Below, in pieces: positions 8,387 to 20,087 of a stretch of DNA of 64,000 bases (its first letter is position 1; each line of letters opens with the position of its first letter). Below the pieces are notes generated by a model. It saw only the letters and a program-made list of their open reading frames with translations, searched no databases and was not told the DNA's origin. A program made the translations under genes and the position numbers. This DNA is from Rheinheimera pleomorphica (GTDB lineage Bacteria; Pseudomonadota; Gammaproteobacteria; Enterobacterales; Alteromonadaceae): assembly GCF_011634895.1 (NCBI RefSeq), contig NZ_SIRR01000008.1, positions 768,001 to 832,000 of the forward strand, read 5' to 3'.

Positions 8387-10660
8387 ATGAGTAGCTGCAT
8401 GAAGCATGGGTTAGCTGTGGTTTTTTTTCTTCCGGTCGTCACTGCCAGCTCACTGCTGTATGCACAAGCCGAGCCCGCTGTCTGCTATCTGCCATTGCAG
8501 CCGCCAGCAGCCTTTACGGCACTGGACAGCACCGATCCGGCCGTGCGTATTACCTCTGACCAGGTTAGCCTGACGGACAACCAGCAAGCTAATTTTGACG
8601 GCAATGTGCAAATCAGCTACCGCGATACCTTACTTCTGGCACCCAAAGCCAACTTTAGTAGTGCGAGCCAGCTAATGCATGCCGAGGGCGGCATTAACTA
8701 TTTTAATCAGGCGTTGCAAGTTAGCGGCTCTGTATTCAGCGCCAATTTACAGCAGAACCAAGCCCGGCTCGATGACGCCAGCTATCGCTTTTTGGCGCAG
8801 GCAGGACGTGGCTATGCTGCGGCACTAACCGCCACCGAACAAGAAGTGATGTTGGACGATGCGCTGTTTACCACCTGCCCACAACAAGACAACAGCTGGG
8901 CATTACACGCCAGTGAGATCAATATTGAAACCGATGCAGGCTGGGGCGAAGCCCGGCATGCCGTTTTTAAAATAAAAGACATTCCGGTGCTGTACCTGCC
9001 TTACATTACCTTTCCGGTCAATGAAGAACGACGCTCCGGGGTGTTATTGCCCAAGTTTGGCAGCTCGCAAAAGCTTGGTGTCGACGTTGAGCTCCCTTAT
9101 TATCTGAATCTGGCAGAAAACTATGATCTGACGCTAACGCCGCGCTATATGAGTAAACGCGGTGCCCAGCTGAAATCTGAGTTTCGCTATTTAACAGAGC
9201 AGCATCAGGGTAACCTGCAGTTAGAGTATCTGAACTCAGACAATGAAAAGCCTGACAATTTTGGTGCCCGCTATCTGGGCCATCTTAGCCATTTAAGTGA
9301 TTTCACACCGCAACTGCGCGGCTATATCGACTTTACCGATGTCAGTGACGATGCGTACCTAAGCGAACTCGGCTCCGACTACAGTAATCAAAGCGATACC
9401 CAGTTATTACGCGAAGCCGCACTAAGCTATTACGGCGAGCAAGTGCACAGCCAGCTAAGGCTGCAGGGGTTTGAAATTCTCGGCAACTATAACAAGGCCT
9501 ACAGCGCCCTGCCGGAATTGAGTTTATCTTCTGCCAAACCGCTAAAGTTGCTACCCTGGGTCGACTTTTCCTGGCAGGCACAGTACGCCCACTTTCGTAA
9601 CAATACCGCCAGCATTACCGATGCCGACCGGGTACATATTGAGCCTACGGTAACATTGCCTTTTATCACGCCGGCTTTTGAACTGACGGCCGAAACCAGC
9701 CTGCTGTACACTTACTATCAACAAGACGTTACGCAACAGTCCAATAGCACTATCGCCGACTCGGTCAGCCGCACTGTGCCGAAACTGCGGATTTACTCCC
9801 GGCTTAATCTGGAGCGCGAATATGACTGGTTTGGTGAAGACGCCTTGCAAACGTTTGAACCACAGATCCAGTATCTTTACATCCCGTATCGTGATCAAAG
9901 CATGATTGGCCAGTATGACAGCGTCAGGTTGCAGGATGATTATCACGGCTTGTTTCGGGTTAACCGCTACTCTGGTTTAGACCGCATTAACGAAGCGAAT
10001 CAACTTACCGTCGGCTGGACCAGCCGCTTTTACGACAATGTTGATAATGAGCTATTTCGTTTTAGCCTGGGCCAAATCTTTTTTCTGGCCAATCCCACTG
10101 TGCAACCCGATGAACCGGATGATTTAAGCTCAACTGAATCTATGCTGGCATCTGAGCTGATTTGGCACTGGTTTGAAAAATGGTACTTCAGTTCAGCATT
10201 ACAGTACGACATAGACAACGATAAACTGATGAAAAGCAGCGCCTCGCTCGACTATCGCGCCAGTGATAAAAGTTTGTTTCAGTTGAACCATAGATACAGC
10301 CGCGCAGTCTCAGGTCTGGAAATACAGCAACTGGGCGTGCTCGGTACCACAGCAATAGCAGATAACTGGCAGCTGGTGGGCAGTTACTATCGTGATGTGA
10401 CAAATCATCGTATGATAGACGCCAGTTTGGGCTTGCAGTATGAATCTTGCTGTTGGGCCGTGCGTTTGGTTGCCAAACGCCAGTTGCTGACCGATCTTGA
10501 ACTGCCATTAGACCGTTTTAACCAGGCCAGCCAGCTGGATACCAGTATAGGCATACAATTTGTGCTGAAGGGCTTTGGCGATCGCGCCGGCTTTGGTGTT
10601 ACCGATATGCTGTCTAACGGCATCTTCAGTTACCGGCGGCCTTATTTATTAACTAATTGA
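8387..10660 (+). CDS. lptD: LPS-assembly outer-membrane protein LptD
   Basis: The 757-residue product (E. coli 784) has a signal peptide, an N-terminal periplasmic jellyroll domain (about residues 50-180) and a large beta-barrel. The disulphide network that matures LptD is visible: Cys33, Cys164 and the adjacent pair Cys688-Cys689 (YESCCWAVRL). LptD with LptE inserts lipopolysaccharide in the outer leaflet. The start could be 8387 or the in-frame ATG at 8399 (MKHGLAVVFFLP), which gives a cleaner signal peptide; neither has an ideal ribosome site. First gene of the surA-pdxA-rsmA-apaG-apaH operon; its chaperone SurA follows 11 bases later. Confidence 0.97.
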   Translation: MSSCMKHGLAVVFFLPVVTASSLLYAQAEPAVCYLPLQPPAAFTALDSTDPAVRITSDQVSLTDNQQANFDGNVQISYRDTLLLAPKANFSSASQLMHAEGGINYFNQALQVSGSVFSANLQQNQARLDDASYRFLAQAGRGYAAALTATEQEVMLDDALFTTCPQQDNSWALHASEINIETDAGWGEARHAVFKIKDIPVLYLPYITFPVNEERRSGVLLPKFGSSQKLGVDVELPYYLNLAENYDLTLTPRYMSKRGAQLKSEFRYLTEQHQGNLQLEYLNSDNEKPDNFGARYLGHLSHLSDFTPQLRGYIDFTDVSDDAYLSELGSDYSNQSDTQLLREAALSYYGEQVHSQLRLQGFEILGNYNKAYSALPELSLSSAKPLKLLPWVDFSWQAQYAHFRNNTASITDADRVHIEPTVTLPFITPAFELTAETSLLYTYYQQDVTQQSNSTIADSVSRTVPKLRIYSRLNLEREYDWFGEDALQTFEPQIQYLYIPYRDQSMIGQYDSVRLQDDYHGLFRVNRYSGLDRINEANQLTVGWTSRFYDNVDNELFRFSLGQIFFLANPTVQPDEPDDLSSTESMLASELIWHWFEKWYFSSALQYDIDNDKLMKSSASLDYRASDKSLFQLNHRYSRAVSGLEIQQLGVLGTTAIADNWQLVGSYYRDVTNHRMIDASLGLQYESCCWAVRLVAKRQLLTDLELPLDRFNQASQLDTSIGIQFVLKGFGDRAGFGVTDMLSNGIFSYRRPYLLTN

Positions 10661-10671
10661 TGTAGGAATTT

Positions 10672-11961
10672 ATGAAGTTATCCCAACTACTCGCGGCAGC
10701 ACTGTTGTGCTGTACCAGTGTCGGCAGCCTGGCGGCTGAACGCGAAATCGACAGAGTCGCAGCCATAGTTGATAACAGCGTGGTACTGCAAAGTGATATC
10801 TCCGACATCGTAAATCGTGTTAAGCGCAATGCCGAGGCTCAGGGCCAGACCTTGCCCTCTGATGCGGCCCTGCGCACTCAGGCATTAGAGCGGTTAATCC
10901 TAAACAGCCTGCAGTTACAAATGGCCCAGCGCATGGGGTTACAAATCAGCGATGCACAGCTTGACGACACCATCCGCAATATTGCCCAGGGCGAAAAACT
11001 GTCACTGGAGGCATTTCGCCAGCAAGTTGTTGCCGAGGAAGGCGATTACGAACGTTTCCGTGAGCGCTTACGCGAAGAAATGATCACCGGTGAAGTAATA
11101 CGCGCTAACGTACAGCGCCGTGTCTATATCAGCCCGCAGGAAATTGACAGCGTCATCAAACTGATGGAAGAGCAAGGCGCCAGTAATGAACAATATAATC
11201 TGGGTCATATTCTGATTGCCGTACCTAGCCAGGCGACGACGGAAGACATCAATTCTGCCAAAGAGCGCGCCGACAAAGTCATGGAGTTGCTGCGTGATGG
11301 CAGTGATTTTAAGCGTATTGCTATCGCGTCCTCATCAGGTGCTAATGCATTGGAAGGCGGAGATTTGGGCTGGATGAACATTAACGAAATGCCGACGCTG
11401 TTCTCTGAGGCGATCCGCGGACGGAAAAAGACCGATATTGTCGGGCCACTGCGCTCTGGTGCCGGTTTTCATATTCTGACCATTTTTGATATCCGCGGTG
11501 AAAACGTGGCCGACATCAATGAAGTGAAATCGCGCCATATTTTAGTTAAACCCTCGATTATTCTTAGCGAAGAACGTGCCCGCACCATGCTGACAGAGTT
11601 CGCCGCTAAAATTCGTGCCGGCGAAGCCGATTTTGCCGAACTGGCCAAGCAACATTCTGAAGATCCCGGTTCAAAGTTAAACGGCGGTGAATTGGGCTGG
11701 AGCGAGCCTGATGTCTTTGTACCGGCGTTTCGTGACACGCTTAACCGTCTACAAATCAATGAAATAAGCGAGCCATTTCGCACTGAACACGGCTGGCATA
11801 TTGCCCAGGTACTGGATAAACGCACCGTTGATGCCACCGCAGACAAGAAACGCGAACAAGTGTACCGGATGATTTTCAACCGCCGTTACAACGAAGAAGT
11901 GCTCAACTTTCAGCGCGAGCTGCGTGCCGAGGCCCACATTGAAGTGCTGACGGAGAACTAA
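10672..11961 (+). CDS. surA: Periplasmic chaperone and peptidyl-prolyl isomerase SurA
   Basis: This 429-residue protein (E. coli 428) has a signal peptide ending SLAA, the SurA N-terminal chaperone domain, two tandem parvulin domains (about residues 170-275 and 285-385, the second with SRHILVKPS and GGELGWSEPDVFVPAF), and a short C-terminal helix. SurA escorts outer-membrane proteins, LptD in particular, to the BAM complex, which fits its place directly behind lptD. The stop codon abuts the ATG of pdxA with no spacing. Confidence 0.98.
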   Translation: MKLSQLLAAALLCCTSVGSLAAEREIDRVAAIVDNSVVLQSDISDIVNRVKRNAEAQGQTLPSDAALRTQALERLILNSLQLQMAQRMGLQISDAQLDDTIRNIAQGEKLSLEAFRQQVVAEEGDYERFRERLREEMITGEVIRANVQRRVYISPQEIDSVIKLMEEQGASNEQYNLGHILIAVPSQATTEDINSAKERADKVMELLRDGSDFKRIAIASSSGANALEGGDLGWMNINEMPTLFSEAIRGRKKTDIVGPLRSGAGFHILTIFDIRGENVADINEVKSRHILVKPSIILSEERARTMLTEFAAKIRAGEADFAELAKQHSEDPGSKLNGGELGWSEPDVFVPAFRDTLNRLQINEISEPFRTEHGWHIAQVLDKRTVDATADKKREQVYRMIFNRRYNEEVLNFQRELRAEAHIEVLTEN

Positions 11962-12957
11962 ATGACACTGCGTATCGGCGTCACACCGGGAGAACCTGCA
12001 GGGATAGGCCCGGATCTGGTAATAAAACTGGCACAGCAAGACTGGCCGGTTGAACTGGTGGTATGCGCTAATGCAAGCTTGCTGACAACACGGGCAGAGC
12101 AATTAGGCCTGCCCCTGCAGTTACTACCTTATAATGCTGACGCCACACCACGACCTCAGCGGGCCGGCACCCTGACACTGGCCGATTTCGCTTTAGCCGA
12201 AGCGGTGACGCCAGGCCAGCTAAACGCCGCCAACGGCCGCTATGTTGTCGATACCCTAAGCTTTGCCGGCGAAAAGTCGATTAGCGGTGAATTTGCCGCT
12301 ATCGTCACCGGCCCTGTGCATAAAGGCATTATTAATCAGGCCGGTATTCCGTTTAGTGGCCATACTGAATTTTTTGCCCAGCAGTCCAATACGCCTTATG
12401 TTGTCATGATGCTGGCAACCGAGGGTTTACGCGTTGCGCTGGCGACGACGCATATTCCGCTGGCTTATGTGGCCAAGGCCATTACACCAGACCGGCTGAC
12501 CAAAGTGATCAGTATATTGCATCAGGATTTACAGCAGAAATTTGCCATTGCCAGGCCGCGTATTTATGTTTGTGGTTTAAACCCACATGCCGGTGAAGAT
12601 GGCCACCTGGGCCGGGAAGAGCTGGACATTATTATTCCTACCCTGCAACAGCTACGGCAAACCGGCATGGATCTGGTTGGGCCTTTACCGGCAGACACAC
12701 TGTTCCAGCCGAAATACCTGCAAGACGCTGATGCTGTATTGGCGATGTATCATGATCAGGGTTTGCCGGTGTTAAAACATATGGGCTTTGGCCGCTCAGT
12801 AAATATTAGTCTGGGCTTACCGCTGATCCGCACGTCAGTTGATCACGGTACGGCACTGGATCTGGCCGCTACCGGTAAAGCCGACGCCGGTAGCTTATTT
12901 CATGCCGTAAACCAGGCCATAGCACTGGCCACCAAAACGACGATTTCTCATGACTGA
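11962..12957 (+). CDS. pdxA: 4-hydroxythreonine-4-phosphate dehydrogenase PdxA
   Basis: The 331-residue product has the PdxA motifs: [14 protein letters not shown] at the N terminus, [23 protein letters not shown] with metal and substrate ligands, LNPHAGEDG and [11 protein letters not shown]. It oxidises 4-phosphohydroxy-L-threonine in the DXP-dependent pathway to pyridoxal phosphate, with a divalent metal and NAD. It starts on the base after the surA stop and its own last eight bases overlap the rsmA start, so expression is coupled on both sides. Confidence 0.98.
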   Translation: MTLRIGVTPGEPAGIGPDLVIKLAQQDWPVELVVCANASLLTTRAEQLGLPLQLLPYNADATPRPQRAGTLTLADFALAEAVTPGQLNAANGRYVVDTLSFAGEKSISGEFAAIVTGPVHKGIINQAGIPFSGHTEFFAQQSNTPYVVMMLATEGLRVALATTHIPLAYVAKAITPDRLTKVISILHQDLQQKFAIARPRIYVCGLNPHAGEDGHLGREELDIIIPTLQQLRQTGMDLVGPLPADTLFQPKYLQDADAVLAMYHDQGLPVLKHMGFGRSVNISLGLPLIRTSVDHGTALDLAATGKADAGSLFHAVNQAIALATKTTISHD

Positions 12958-13762
12958 TAACGTACACCAGGGCCATCGCGCCCGTAAGCGCTTTGGCCAG
13001 AACTTTCTCCATGACCCTCAGGTCATCGGTCGTATTGTCAAAGCCATTGCCCCCAAGCCAGATGATACCTTGGTTGAAATAGGCCCAGGTTTAGGCGCAC
13101 TGACAGAGCCAGTGGCTGAGGCGGCGGGCCATCTGACGGTCATAGAGCTGGACCGCGATCTGGCAGAGCGCTTGCAGCAGCACCCGCTGCTGGCCGGTAA
13201 GCTGACCATCCATCAGGCGGATGCGATGAAATTTGATTTCACCAGCCTGCTGCATGGCGGCAAAAAGCTAAAAGTGTTTGGTAACTTACCTTACAACATT
13301 TCCACGCCTTTGCTGTTCCATTTATTTCAGTACGCTGATTTAATTGAAAATATGCACTTTATGCTACAAAAAGAAGTGGTACAGCGAATGACAGCAACAC
13401 ACGGCAGCAAAGCTTTTGGCCGCTTAAGTGTGATGACACAATACTATTGTCATGCGATGCCAGTAGTGGAAGTAGGCCCAGGGGCCTTTAAACCTGCCCC
13501 TAAAGTAGACTCCGCCGTGGTAAGGTTATTGCCTAAAGCCGTGGCTGACCGGGCCCAGGTACCGGCTGACGTGTTAAACCGGGTGTGTCTGGAAGCCTTT
13601 AACCAACGCCGTAAAACCATTCGCAATTGCTTTAGCAATTTTGCCAGCGCCGAACAGCTCGCGCAGCTGGGGCTGGACCCATCGCTGCGGCCAGAGCAGC
13701 TCAGTGTAGAAGATTTTATTAAAGTAGCAACCTGGTTGCATCAACACGAGAGCACAGTATGA
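12950..13762 (+). CDS. rsmA: 16S rRNA dimethyladenosine transferase RsmA (KsgA)
   Basis: A 270-residue methyltransferase with the SAM-binding motif [12 protein letters not shown] near residue 45 and the catalytic NLPYNIS motif near residue 113. It dimethylates A1518 and A1519 of 16S rRNA during late small-subunit assembly. The N-terminal GQNFLHD segment is typical. The ATG lies inside pdxA (8-base overlap) and the stop overlaps apaG by four bases (ATGA). Confidence 0.98.
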   Translation: MTDNVHQGHRARKRFGQNFLHDPQVIGRIVKAIAPKPDDTLVEIGPGLGALTEPVAEAAGHLTVIELDRDLAERLQQHPLLAGKLTIHQADAMKFDFTSLLHGGKKLKVFGNLPYNISTPLLFHLFQYADLIENMHFMLQKEVVQRMTATHGSKAFGRLSVMTQYYCHAMPVVEVGPGAFKPAPKVDSAVVRLLPKAVADRAQVPADVLNRVCLEAFNQRRKTIRNCFSNFASAEQLAQLGLDPSLRPEQLSVEDFIKVATWLHQHESTV

Positions 13763-14136
13763 GCTCGCATTTCCACGTCCCGGTAGATGTTGAAACCTTT
13801 TATATCGCGGCACAGTCTGATCCGGCAGCACAGCGCTATGTCTTTGCTTATACCATTACCATACGTAACCTTAGCAGCGACACGGTAAAATTGTTAAGCC
13901 GCTATTGGCTGATCACCGACGCCAATGGCAAACAAACCGAGGTAGAGGGTGACGGTGTCGTCGGCGAGCAACCGGTACTGGCTCCCGGTAGCAGCTATCG
14001 CTATACCAGTGGCGCTGTACTGGATACACCAGTTGGCACCATGGAAGGCCATTATCAGATGATAACCTCCACTGAGCAGCGGTTTAATACCGCTATACCG
14101 CTGTTTCGTCTGGCTATGCCTAATATCCTCAACTGA
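13759..14136 (+). CDS. apaG: ApaG-domain protein
   Basis: This 125-residue protein is the standard ApaG length. It is a single fibronectin-III-like beta fold; conserved features are [12 protein letters not shown], the [17 protein letters not shown] loop (here [13 protein letters not shown]) and the GTMEGHYQM segment near the C terminus. Its biochemical role is unsettled, but it is nearly always found between rsmA and apaH, as here, overlapping rsmA by four bases and apaH by one. Confidence 0.96.
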   Translation: MSSHFHVPVDVETFYIAAQSDPAAQRYVFAYTITIRNLSSDTVKLLSRYWLITDANGKQTEVEGDGVVGEQPVLAPGSSYRYTSGAVLDTPVGTMEGHYQMITSTEQRFNTAIPLFRLAMPNILN

Positions 14137-14954
14137 TGGCAACCTATGTTATTGGCGACCTGCAAGGCTGTTATGACGCCTTGCAACGGTTATTACAACA
14201 CATCAACTTTGATACACAGCGCGACAAGTTGTGGTTGTGCGGCGATCTGGTCGCCCGTGGTCCACAATCACTGGAATGTTTGCAGTTTGTTAAAGCCCTA
14301 GGCTCAAGCGCGGTGACGGTGCTTGGCAATCATGATTTGCACCTTATTGCCTGCCATTTCGGCTTTAGCACGGTTAAGCCGCAAGATAAATTGCAGCCAC
14401 TGTTCGCCAGCCCGCAGCGGGATGAGCTAATCCACTGGCTTTGCCAGCAACCGCTGCTGTACCAAAGTGCCGATCAGCGTTACACTTTAGTGCATGCCGG
14501 TTTGGCGCCGGAATGGACCCTAAGCCAGGCGCTGGCGATGAGCGCAGAAGTACAACACCAACTGCAAACTGAGCCCCGCCGGTTACTGCAAGTGATGTAT
14601 GGCAACAAGCCTGAACGCCTGGCAGAGGCGACAACGGAGCAGCAGCGTTGGCGCTTTACAATTAATGCCTGCACCCGAATGCGTTTTTGCCGTCAGGATG
14701 GTTCACTGGAGTTAAAAGAAAAAGGCCATCCACGCCAGCAAACCCAGCTGATCCCCTGGTATGAATTCTGGCGCAACCGGCTGCACACTGAGCTGTTTTT
14801 TGGTCACTGGGCCGCATTAAACGGCTATAGTCCGGTAGCCAATATTCATGCTCTGGATACAGGTTGTGTCTGGGGCAATGCTCTGACCGCTTATTGTCTC
14901 GAAACACAGCAGCGTTATAGTGTGGCAGGGATAGAACGAACACGGTATATTTGA
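14136..14954 (+). CDS. apaH: Symmetrical bis(5'-nucleosyl)-tetraphosphatase ApaH
   Basis: The 272-residue product has the calcineurin-like phosphoesterase signatures GDLQGCYDAL, GDLVARGPQS and GNHDLHL in its first 70 residues, and a later GHWAALNGY histidine motif. It splits Ap4A and related alarmones, and also removes Np4 caps from RNA. It is the last gene of the lptD operon; its TGA lies inside a TTGACA hexamer that may be the -35 box of the next gene. Confidence 0.97.
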   Translation: MATYVIGDLQGCYDALQRLLQHINFDTQRDKLWLCGDLVARGPQSLECLQFVKALGSSAVTVLGNHDLHLIACHFGFSTVKPQDKLQPLFASPQRDELIHWLCQQPLLYQSADQRYTLVHAGLAPEWTLSQALAMSAEVQHQLQTEPRRLLQVMYGNKPERLAEATTEQQRWRFTINACTRMRFCRQDGSLELKEKGHPRQQTQLIPWYEFWRNRLHTELFFGHWAALNGYSPVANIHALDTGCVWGNALTAYCLETQQRYSVAGIERTRYI

Positions 14955-14980
14955 CACTATTATCGCTACTTTAAATAAGT
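14951..14980 (+). promoter_or_regulatory. Possible sigma-70 promoter of the chemoreceptor gene
   Basis: A consensus TTGACA at 14951-14956 overlaps the apaH stop codon. An A/T-rich TAAATA-like hexamer follows after about 15-16 bases, shorter than ideal. No sigma-28 (flagellar) pattern was found. Confidence 0.3.
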
Positions 14981-15021
14981 GCCTGCTTTAACGGCACAAA
15001 CTGCACACAATGGGAGTTATT

Positions 15022-17034
15022 ATGAAGTTAACCGTTGCATTACGGATTATCGGCGGCTTTGGTATTATTTCGTTACTCCTGCTGGTTATTGGCGCGACAT
15101 CTTATGTCAGCCTGAACAATATCAGTACCTCTACCGCAGAAGTTAACGAAGTGTCGATACCGGCGCTGGAAAACAGTGCCCAAATGCAAAGCGAGTTTGT
15201 CATTATGAGCAAACTAAGCTTGCAGGCTTTTAATGCGACCTCGCTGGAAGACGTTGGCTCAATGCGCCAGCAGTTTAATACTGAACAACAGCGTTACCAA
15301 CAGGCATCGGCCCAACTGGCCACAGCAGTGCAACACAATGCACCGCTAAAAGCGGCAGCCCAGACCGTAGCACAGGCCTACGACAGCTTTATTCCCGTCA
15401 CCACAGCGTTATTTGCCCAACTGGAAAATAACCTGAAACTGCGCGACGGCATAGACAGCAAATTGTCTGATTTGGAAATGCATGCTGATGATATGGCGTC
15501 ATTAATCCTGGACTTTACCGATGTACGTGATGTACAGCGCCGTTTCCCTCGCTCCTACCAGGCCGCTACCAGTATGGAAACCGGTATTAATACGCTGATC
15601 AGCAATGTGGTCGATTTAAACCGCACCCTGTCAGATACGACGGCCAATACCATTGCGAATGAAATCGCCTTTCGTTTAAAAGATCTGAATGACCAGTTTG
15701 CCGTTATAGAGGCAGAAACCGCAGGCCAGATTAACCTGATCGCAGATTTAGCCGAAAAAGTAGCTGAAATTAACACCCTGCTGGCAGGCAATAATAGTAT
15801 TGTCGACATGAAAACGCAGCGTTTACAAAGCAGTGCAGAAGCAACGCGCCTGCTTGCCTCTGCCGAGGAGCAAACGGCCAGTGCCATGACCAGCCTGGCA
15901 GGATTACTGACGCAAGCCCGTAATGCGGCTGAAGGCATTCAGCGCGACGCCGCAACTGGGGTGGCTAATGCAATTACCACCATTTTTATCGTAGTGGTTG
16001 TCTCTATCGTGTTAGCAATCGTCATCGCCTATATCACAGTGAAGAGCATTAAGAACCCGCTGGACAAGGTCAATGCGATTCTGGGTGTGGTTGCATCCGG
16101 TGATATGACGCAAAAACTGGATGATAGCGCGAAAGACGAGTTCGGCGAGCTGGCCAGAAACTGCAACAAAGTGATTGCTAACCTGCAGCAGTTAATTCAG
16201 GGTATTATTTCCCGCTCTACGCAATTGGCAGCAGCATCCGAGCAAACCTCAGCCATTACGGTACAAACCACCCAGGCTATCCGTGAACAAAAATCACAGG
16301 TTACCCAGGCTGCTACGGCAACCACTGAAATGAGCAGCACAGCGCAAGGCGTATTACAAAGCTCAAATGATGCCGTAGCCGAGATTAAGAATGCCGATAG
16401 CGAAGCCGAGCGGGTTAAAGGTATTTCACTGGAAAACAAGGCCATAATTTTGCAACTGTCGCATGAAGTTGAGCAGGCGTCAGTGGTGATAAACAAACTG
16501 CACAAAGACAGCGCTTCAATTGGCGGCATTCTGGATGTGATCCGCGGTATTGCTGAGCAGACTAATCTGCTGGCATTAAACGCCGCCATTGAAGCCGCCC
16601 GCGCCGGCGAGCAGGGTCGCGGCTTTGCCGTAGTGGCTGATGAGGTGCGCTCGTTAGCTAGCAAAACGCAGGCTTCAACCCAGGAAATTCAGGCAATGAT
16701 ACAAGTGCTGCAAAGTGGTGCACACGCTGCCGTTGAGGCCATGAATAAGGGTAAGCAACAGGCGGAAAACTGCGTTGAAAAAACCGAAGTTGCTACCAAG
16801 GCACTGGACTCTATAACCCATGCTGTCCATTTAGCTCATGATATGAGTGAGCAGATTTCTGATGCGGCTAAAGAGCAGAATCAGGTTTCCCATGAAATCA
16901 GTAAACTGCTGGAGTCTATAGTTTCTATTGCTGAGGAAACCGCCTCAGGTGCCGAGCAAACCTCTGAGTCAAGCCACGAAGTCGCTCGCCTGGCCGAAGA
17001 GCTACGGGTTTCGGTAGAGCAATTTAAGGTGTAA
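15022..17034 (+). CDS. Methyl-accepting chemotaxis protein
   Basis: Start chosen at the ATG at 15022, five bases after GGGAG; an in-frame ATG at 15010 is less likely. The 670-residue protein has an N-terminal membrane helix (about 8-28), a helical periplasmic sensor domain of about 280 residues, a second membrane helix near residue 320, a HAMP domain and a long cytoplasmic signalling coiled coil. The hairpin tip [20 protein letters not shown] lies near residue 512. There is no C-terminal CheR-tethering pentapeptide (it ends VEQFKV). It should relay an unknown ligand signal to CheA/CheW. It is a single-gene unit inserted between apaH and folA, closed by a terminator. Confidence 0.95.
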   Translation: MKLTVALRIIGGFGIISLLLLVIGATSYVSLNNISTSTAEVNEVSIPALENSAQMQSEFVIMSKLSLQAFNATSLEDVGSMRQQFNTEQQRYQQASAQLATAVQHNAPLKAAAQTVAQAYDSFIPVTTALFAQLENNLKLRDGIDSKLSDLEMHADDMASLILDFTDVRDVQRRFPRSYQAATSMETGINTLISNVVDLNRTLSDTTANTIANEIAFRLKDLNDQFAVIEAETAGQINLIADLAEKVAEINTLLAGNNSIVDMKTQRLQSSAEATRLLASAEEQTASAMTSLAGLLTQARNAAEGIQRDAATGVANAITTIFIVVVVSIVLAIVIAYITVKSIKNPLDKVNAILGVVASGDMTQKLDDSAKDEFGELARNCNKVIANLQQLIQGIISRSTQLAAASEQTSAITVQTTQAIREQKSQVTQAATATTEMSSTAQGVLQSSNDAVAEIKNADSEAERVKGISLENKAIILQLSHEVEQASVVINKLHKDSASIGGILDVIRGIAEQTNLLALNAAIEAARAGEQGRGFAVVADEVRSLASKTQASTQEIQAMIQVLQSGAHAAVEAMNKGKQQAENCVEKTEVATKALDSITHAVHLAHDMSEQISDAAKEQNQVSHEISKLLESIVSIAEETASGAEQTSESSHEVARLAEELRVSVEQFKV

Positions 17035-17049
17035 ATTTAGCGTCTGTAA

Positions 17050-17077
17050 AAAAACCGCCAGCAGGCGGTTTTTTTAT
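17050..17077. terminator. Bidirectional terminator between the chemoreceptor gene and the small exported protein gene
   Basis: An 8-bp stem AAACCGCC/GGCGGTTT (17052-17059 and 17064-17071) with loop AGCA is flanked by A and T runs on both sides, so it can stop the chemoreceptor transcript from the left and the 17090-17464 transcript from the right. Confidence 0.93.
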
Positions 17078-17089
17078 TATAAGGTGCTG

Positions 17090-17464
17090 TTAGCTACCAG
17101 CGCGCTCTTTTAGCACTGCCAGTAGCGGTGATGCTGAATAACCGTTGGCTTCAGCCCAGGCGATATCGCCAGAGTCTGCCACAGCGGAGCCCGGTAGCTG
17201 CTTGGCAATAAACTCGCCGACATCTGCAGCATTACTTTTAAAAGCGTGCCGTAGCAAACTTTCGCCATTACACACCACGCCGTCATAGATATTCCGTAGT
17301 CGTAAACGGTAATCGCTTAACACTTTACGCAACCGATTCTTGTCATCCGCTGCTACATAGTCACACATAGAAGCAGCTAACTGATCATCTGCTACTGCAA
17401 CCGGCGCCGATAACAGCGACAACGTCACAGCGACACCACAAAACAAAGTTGGCAATAATCTCAT
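17090..17464 (-). CDS. Small exported protein, DUF3718-like
   Basis: A 124-residue protein with a clear signal peptide (ending APVAVADD). The mature domain has a SMCDYVAADDK start and a VVCNGESLLRHA segment, giving two cysteines likely joined in the periplasm, with a helical ending. This layout is reminiscent of the small DUF3718 proteins of Shewanella and relatives, but the match is from memory and weak. It lies downstream of folA on the same strand with a 70-base gap, and ends at a bidirectional terminator. Confidence 0.65.
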   Translation of the reverse strand: MRLLPTLFCGVAVTLSLLSAPVAVADDQLAASMCDYVAADDKNRLRKVLSDYRLRLRNIYDGVVCNGESLLRHAFKSNAADVGEFIAKQLPGSAVADSGDIAWAEANGYSASPLLAVLKERAGS

Positions 17465-17516
17465 TTACTACTCCTCACTGAATATAACCTGAATCATCTT
17501 AGCAAGATGTGTTAAC

Positions 17517-17534
17517 CGGTGCAAATAAGCACCG
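17517..17534 (-). other. Hairpin directly after folA
   Basis: CGGTGC and GCACCG form a 6-bp stem around a 6-base loop, starting on the base after the folA stop. There is no T run on the minus strand, so it is not a standard intrinsic terminator; it could protect the 3' end or mark a processing point. Confidence 0.4.
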
Positions 17535-18029
17535 CTATCTGTCGATACGCTCCAGTGTGCGAAAGCAACAGGCGTAAGGATTATACTGATCAGCCGGCTG
17601 TTCACTCTGCTGTGTCACCTGCCAGTCTGCCTCGGCTAAGTAGTCAGGGAAGTGCGCATCCCCCTCGGTTACCAGGTCAATATCAGTCAGGTATAAGCGT
17701 TGAGCCAGTGGCAATGCCTGGCGGTAAATTTCAGCGCCACCAATAATCATAACTTCATCATATTGCTGTAACAGATCAAGCGCTTGCGCCAGACTGGTTA
17801 CCCACTCGGCGCCGCGTTGTTCAGGCGGTACACTGCGACTAATCACAATATTACGCCTGCCGGGTAATACCCGGCCGATAGAGTCGAACGTTTTGCGCCC
17901 CATCACCACCGGCTTACCCAGGGTTACTGCTTTAAAATGTTTTAAATCGGCAGGCAGATGCCATGGCATCTGATTTGCTTTGCCGATCACCCGATTGGCA
18001 GCCATCGCTGCCACCATAGCAATAATCAT
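17535..18029 (-). CDS. folA: Dihydrofolate reductase FolA
   Basis: The 164-residue enzyme shows MPWHLPADLKHF with the catalytic aspartate at residue 28 (Asp27 in E. coli), the NADPH-binding GRKTFDSIGR stretch, and IIGGAEIYRQ. It reduces dihydrofolate to tetrahydrofolate and is the trimethoprim target. It starts eight bases after the obgE stop, so it is probably transcribed with obgE, unlike the apaH-folA neighbourhood of enterobacteria. Confidence 0.97.
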   Translation of the reverse strand: MIIAMVAAMAANRVIGKANQMPWHLPADLKHFKAVTLGKPVVMGRKTFDSIGRVLPGRRNIVISRSVPPEQRGAEWVTSLAQALDLLQQYDEVMIIGGAEIYRQALPLAQRLYLTDIDLVTEGDAHFPDYLAEADWQVTQQSEQPADQYNPYACCFRTLERIDR

Positions 18030-18037
18030 CTGCCACC

Positions 18038-19213
<1,176 letters not shown>

Positions 19214-19316
19214 TCAGCTTAATGCCAGCAAACATAACTCTGGCGATAAGTATAACTTAGGTTATTGAATGGCGTTAAAAAAGTCCAGCTGTGCGGCTTT
19301 AGCGCGCCGTTGTAAT

Positions 19317-19341
19317 AAAAAACCCCGCACCAGGCGGGGTT
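19317..19341 (-). terminator. Terminator of rplU-rpmA
   Basis: Stem CCCCGC (19323-19328) with GCGGGG (19334-19339), loop ACCAG. On the minus strand it is followed by six T (A run at 19317-19322). It sits about 20 bases after the rpmA stop. Confidence 0.93.
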
Positions 19342-19359
19342 TGTCTGAAGTTGGGCAGC

Positions 19360-19617
19360 TTATTCGCTGACGATGCTCACAAACTTACGGTTGTGCTCAC
19401 CTTTCACTTCAAATTTCACTTTACCTTCAGTTAAAGCGAATAAAGTATGATCTTTACCGATACCAACGTTAGTGCCGGCATGGAATTTAGTACCACGCTG
19501 ACGCACGATGATGCTACCAGCTAAAACAGATTCGCCACCGAAGCGCTTAACACCTAAGCGTTTAGCTTCTGAATCGCGACCGTTACGAGTGCTACCTACA
19601 CCTTTCTTACTTGCCAT
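19360..19617 (-). CDS. rpmA: 50S ribosomal protein L27
   Basis: The 85-residue product is the standard L27 length and starts [16 protein letters not shown], with the family's [17 protein letters not shown] core. Its flexible N terminus reaches the peptidyl-transferase centre. It follows rplU by 15 bases in the conserved rplU-rpmA-obgE order. Confidence 0.98.
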   Translation of the reverse strand: MASKKGVGSTRNGRDSEAKRLGVKRFGGESVLAGSIIVRQRGTKFHAGTNVGIGKDHTLFALTEGKVKFEVKGEHNRKFVSIVSE

Positions 19618-19632
19618 GTGTCGATACTCCTG

Positions 19633-19941
19633 TTACGCGCTGATGCTGGTAATTTTCACTTCAGTGAACCACTGGCGGTGGCCCATCTGCTTGCGTGAAT
19701 GCTTACGACGACGGAACTTAACGATCTTAATTTTATCGCCACGGCCATGAGTGACCACTTCCGCTACTACTTTACCACCTTCAACTAAAGGTGCACCGAT
19801 TGCGATGTCTTCGCCATTAGCGACCATCAACGGTGTAAATTCGATTGTTGCGCCGGTTTCTAAGTCTAATTTTTCTAGACGTAGAGTTTGACCTTCCGTC
19901 ACACGGTGCTGTTTACCACCACTTTGGAAAACCGCGTACAT
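19633..19941 (-). CDS. rplU: 50S ribosomal protein L21
   Basis: Start set at the ATG at 19941 ([14 protein letters not shown]), giving the exact 103 residues of E. coli L21; seven extra upstream codons are not conserved. GGAG stands nine bases before the ATG. It binds 23S rRNA in early large-subunit assembly. First gene of the rplU-rpmA operon, divergent from ispB, with a clear promoter at 20009-20037 and an untranslated leader of about 60 bases. Confidence 0.98.
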   Translation of the reverse strand: MYAVFQSGGKQHRVTEGQTLRLEKLDLETGATIEFTPLMVANGEDIAIGAPLVEGGKVVAEVVTHGRGDKIKIVKFRRRKHSRKQMGHRQWFTEVKITSISA

Positions 19942-20008
19942 AGTTAACTCCGTACAAAGCACGCCATCGCTTGATAAGGGGCGTGTTAATTCAATTCACA
20001 GGGCGCGA

Positions 20009-20037
20009 ATTGTACGCAATTTCCCCTACCCCCGCAA
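20009..20037 (-). promoter_or_regulatory. Sigma-70 promoter of rplU
   Basis: On the minus strand TTGCGG (20032-20037) and TACAAT (20009-20014) are separated by exactly 17 bases. The hexamers sit about 65-95 bases upstream of the L21 start. Confidence 0.65.
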
Positions 20038-20087
20038 GTAGAAATATAAAAAAGATCACTGCACTAAGAAAAGGATCCGGTTTTGCT

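Noticed and set aside
8234..8407. Longer djlA reading from 8407, overlapping lptD
   Set aside because: The added 58 residues are not part of DjlA, and a GTG with AAGGA at 8233 matches the E. coli start.
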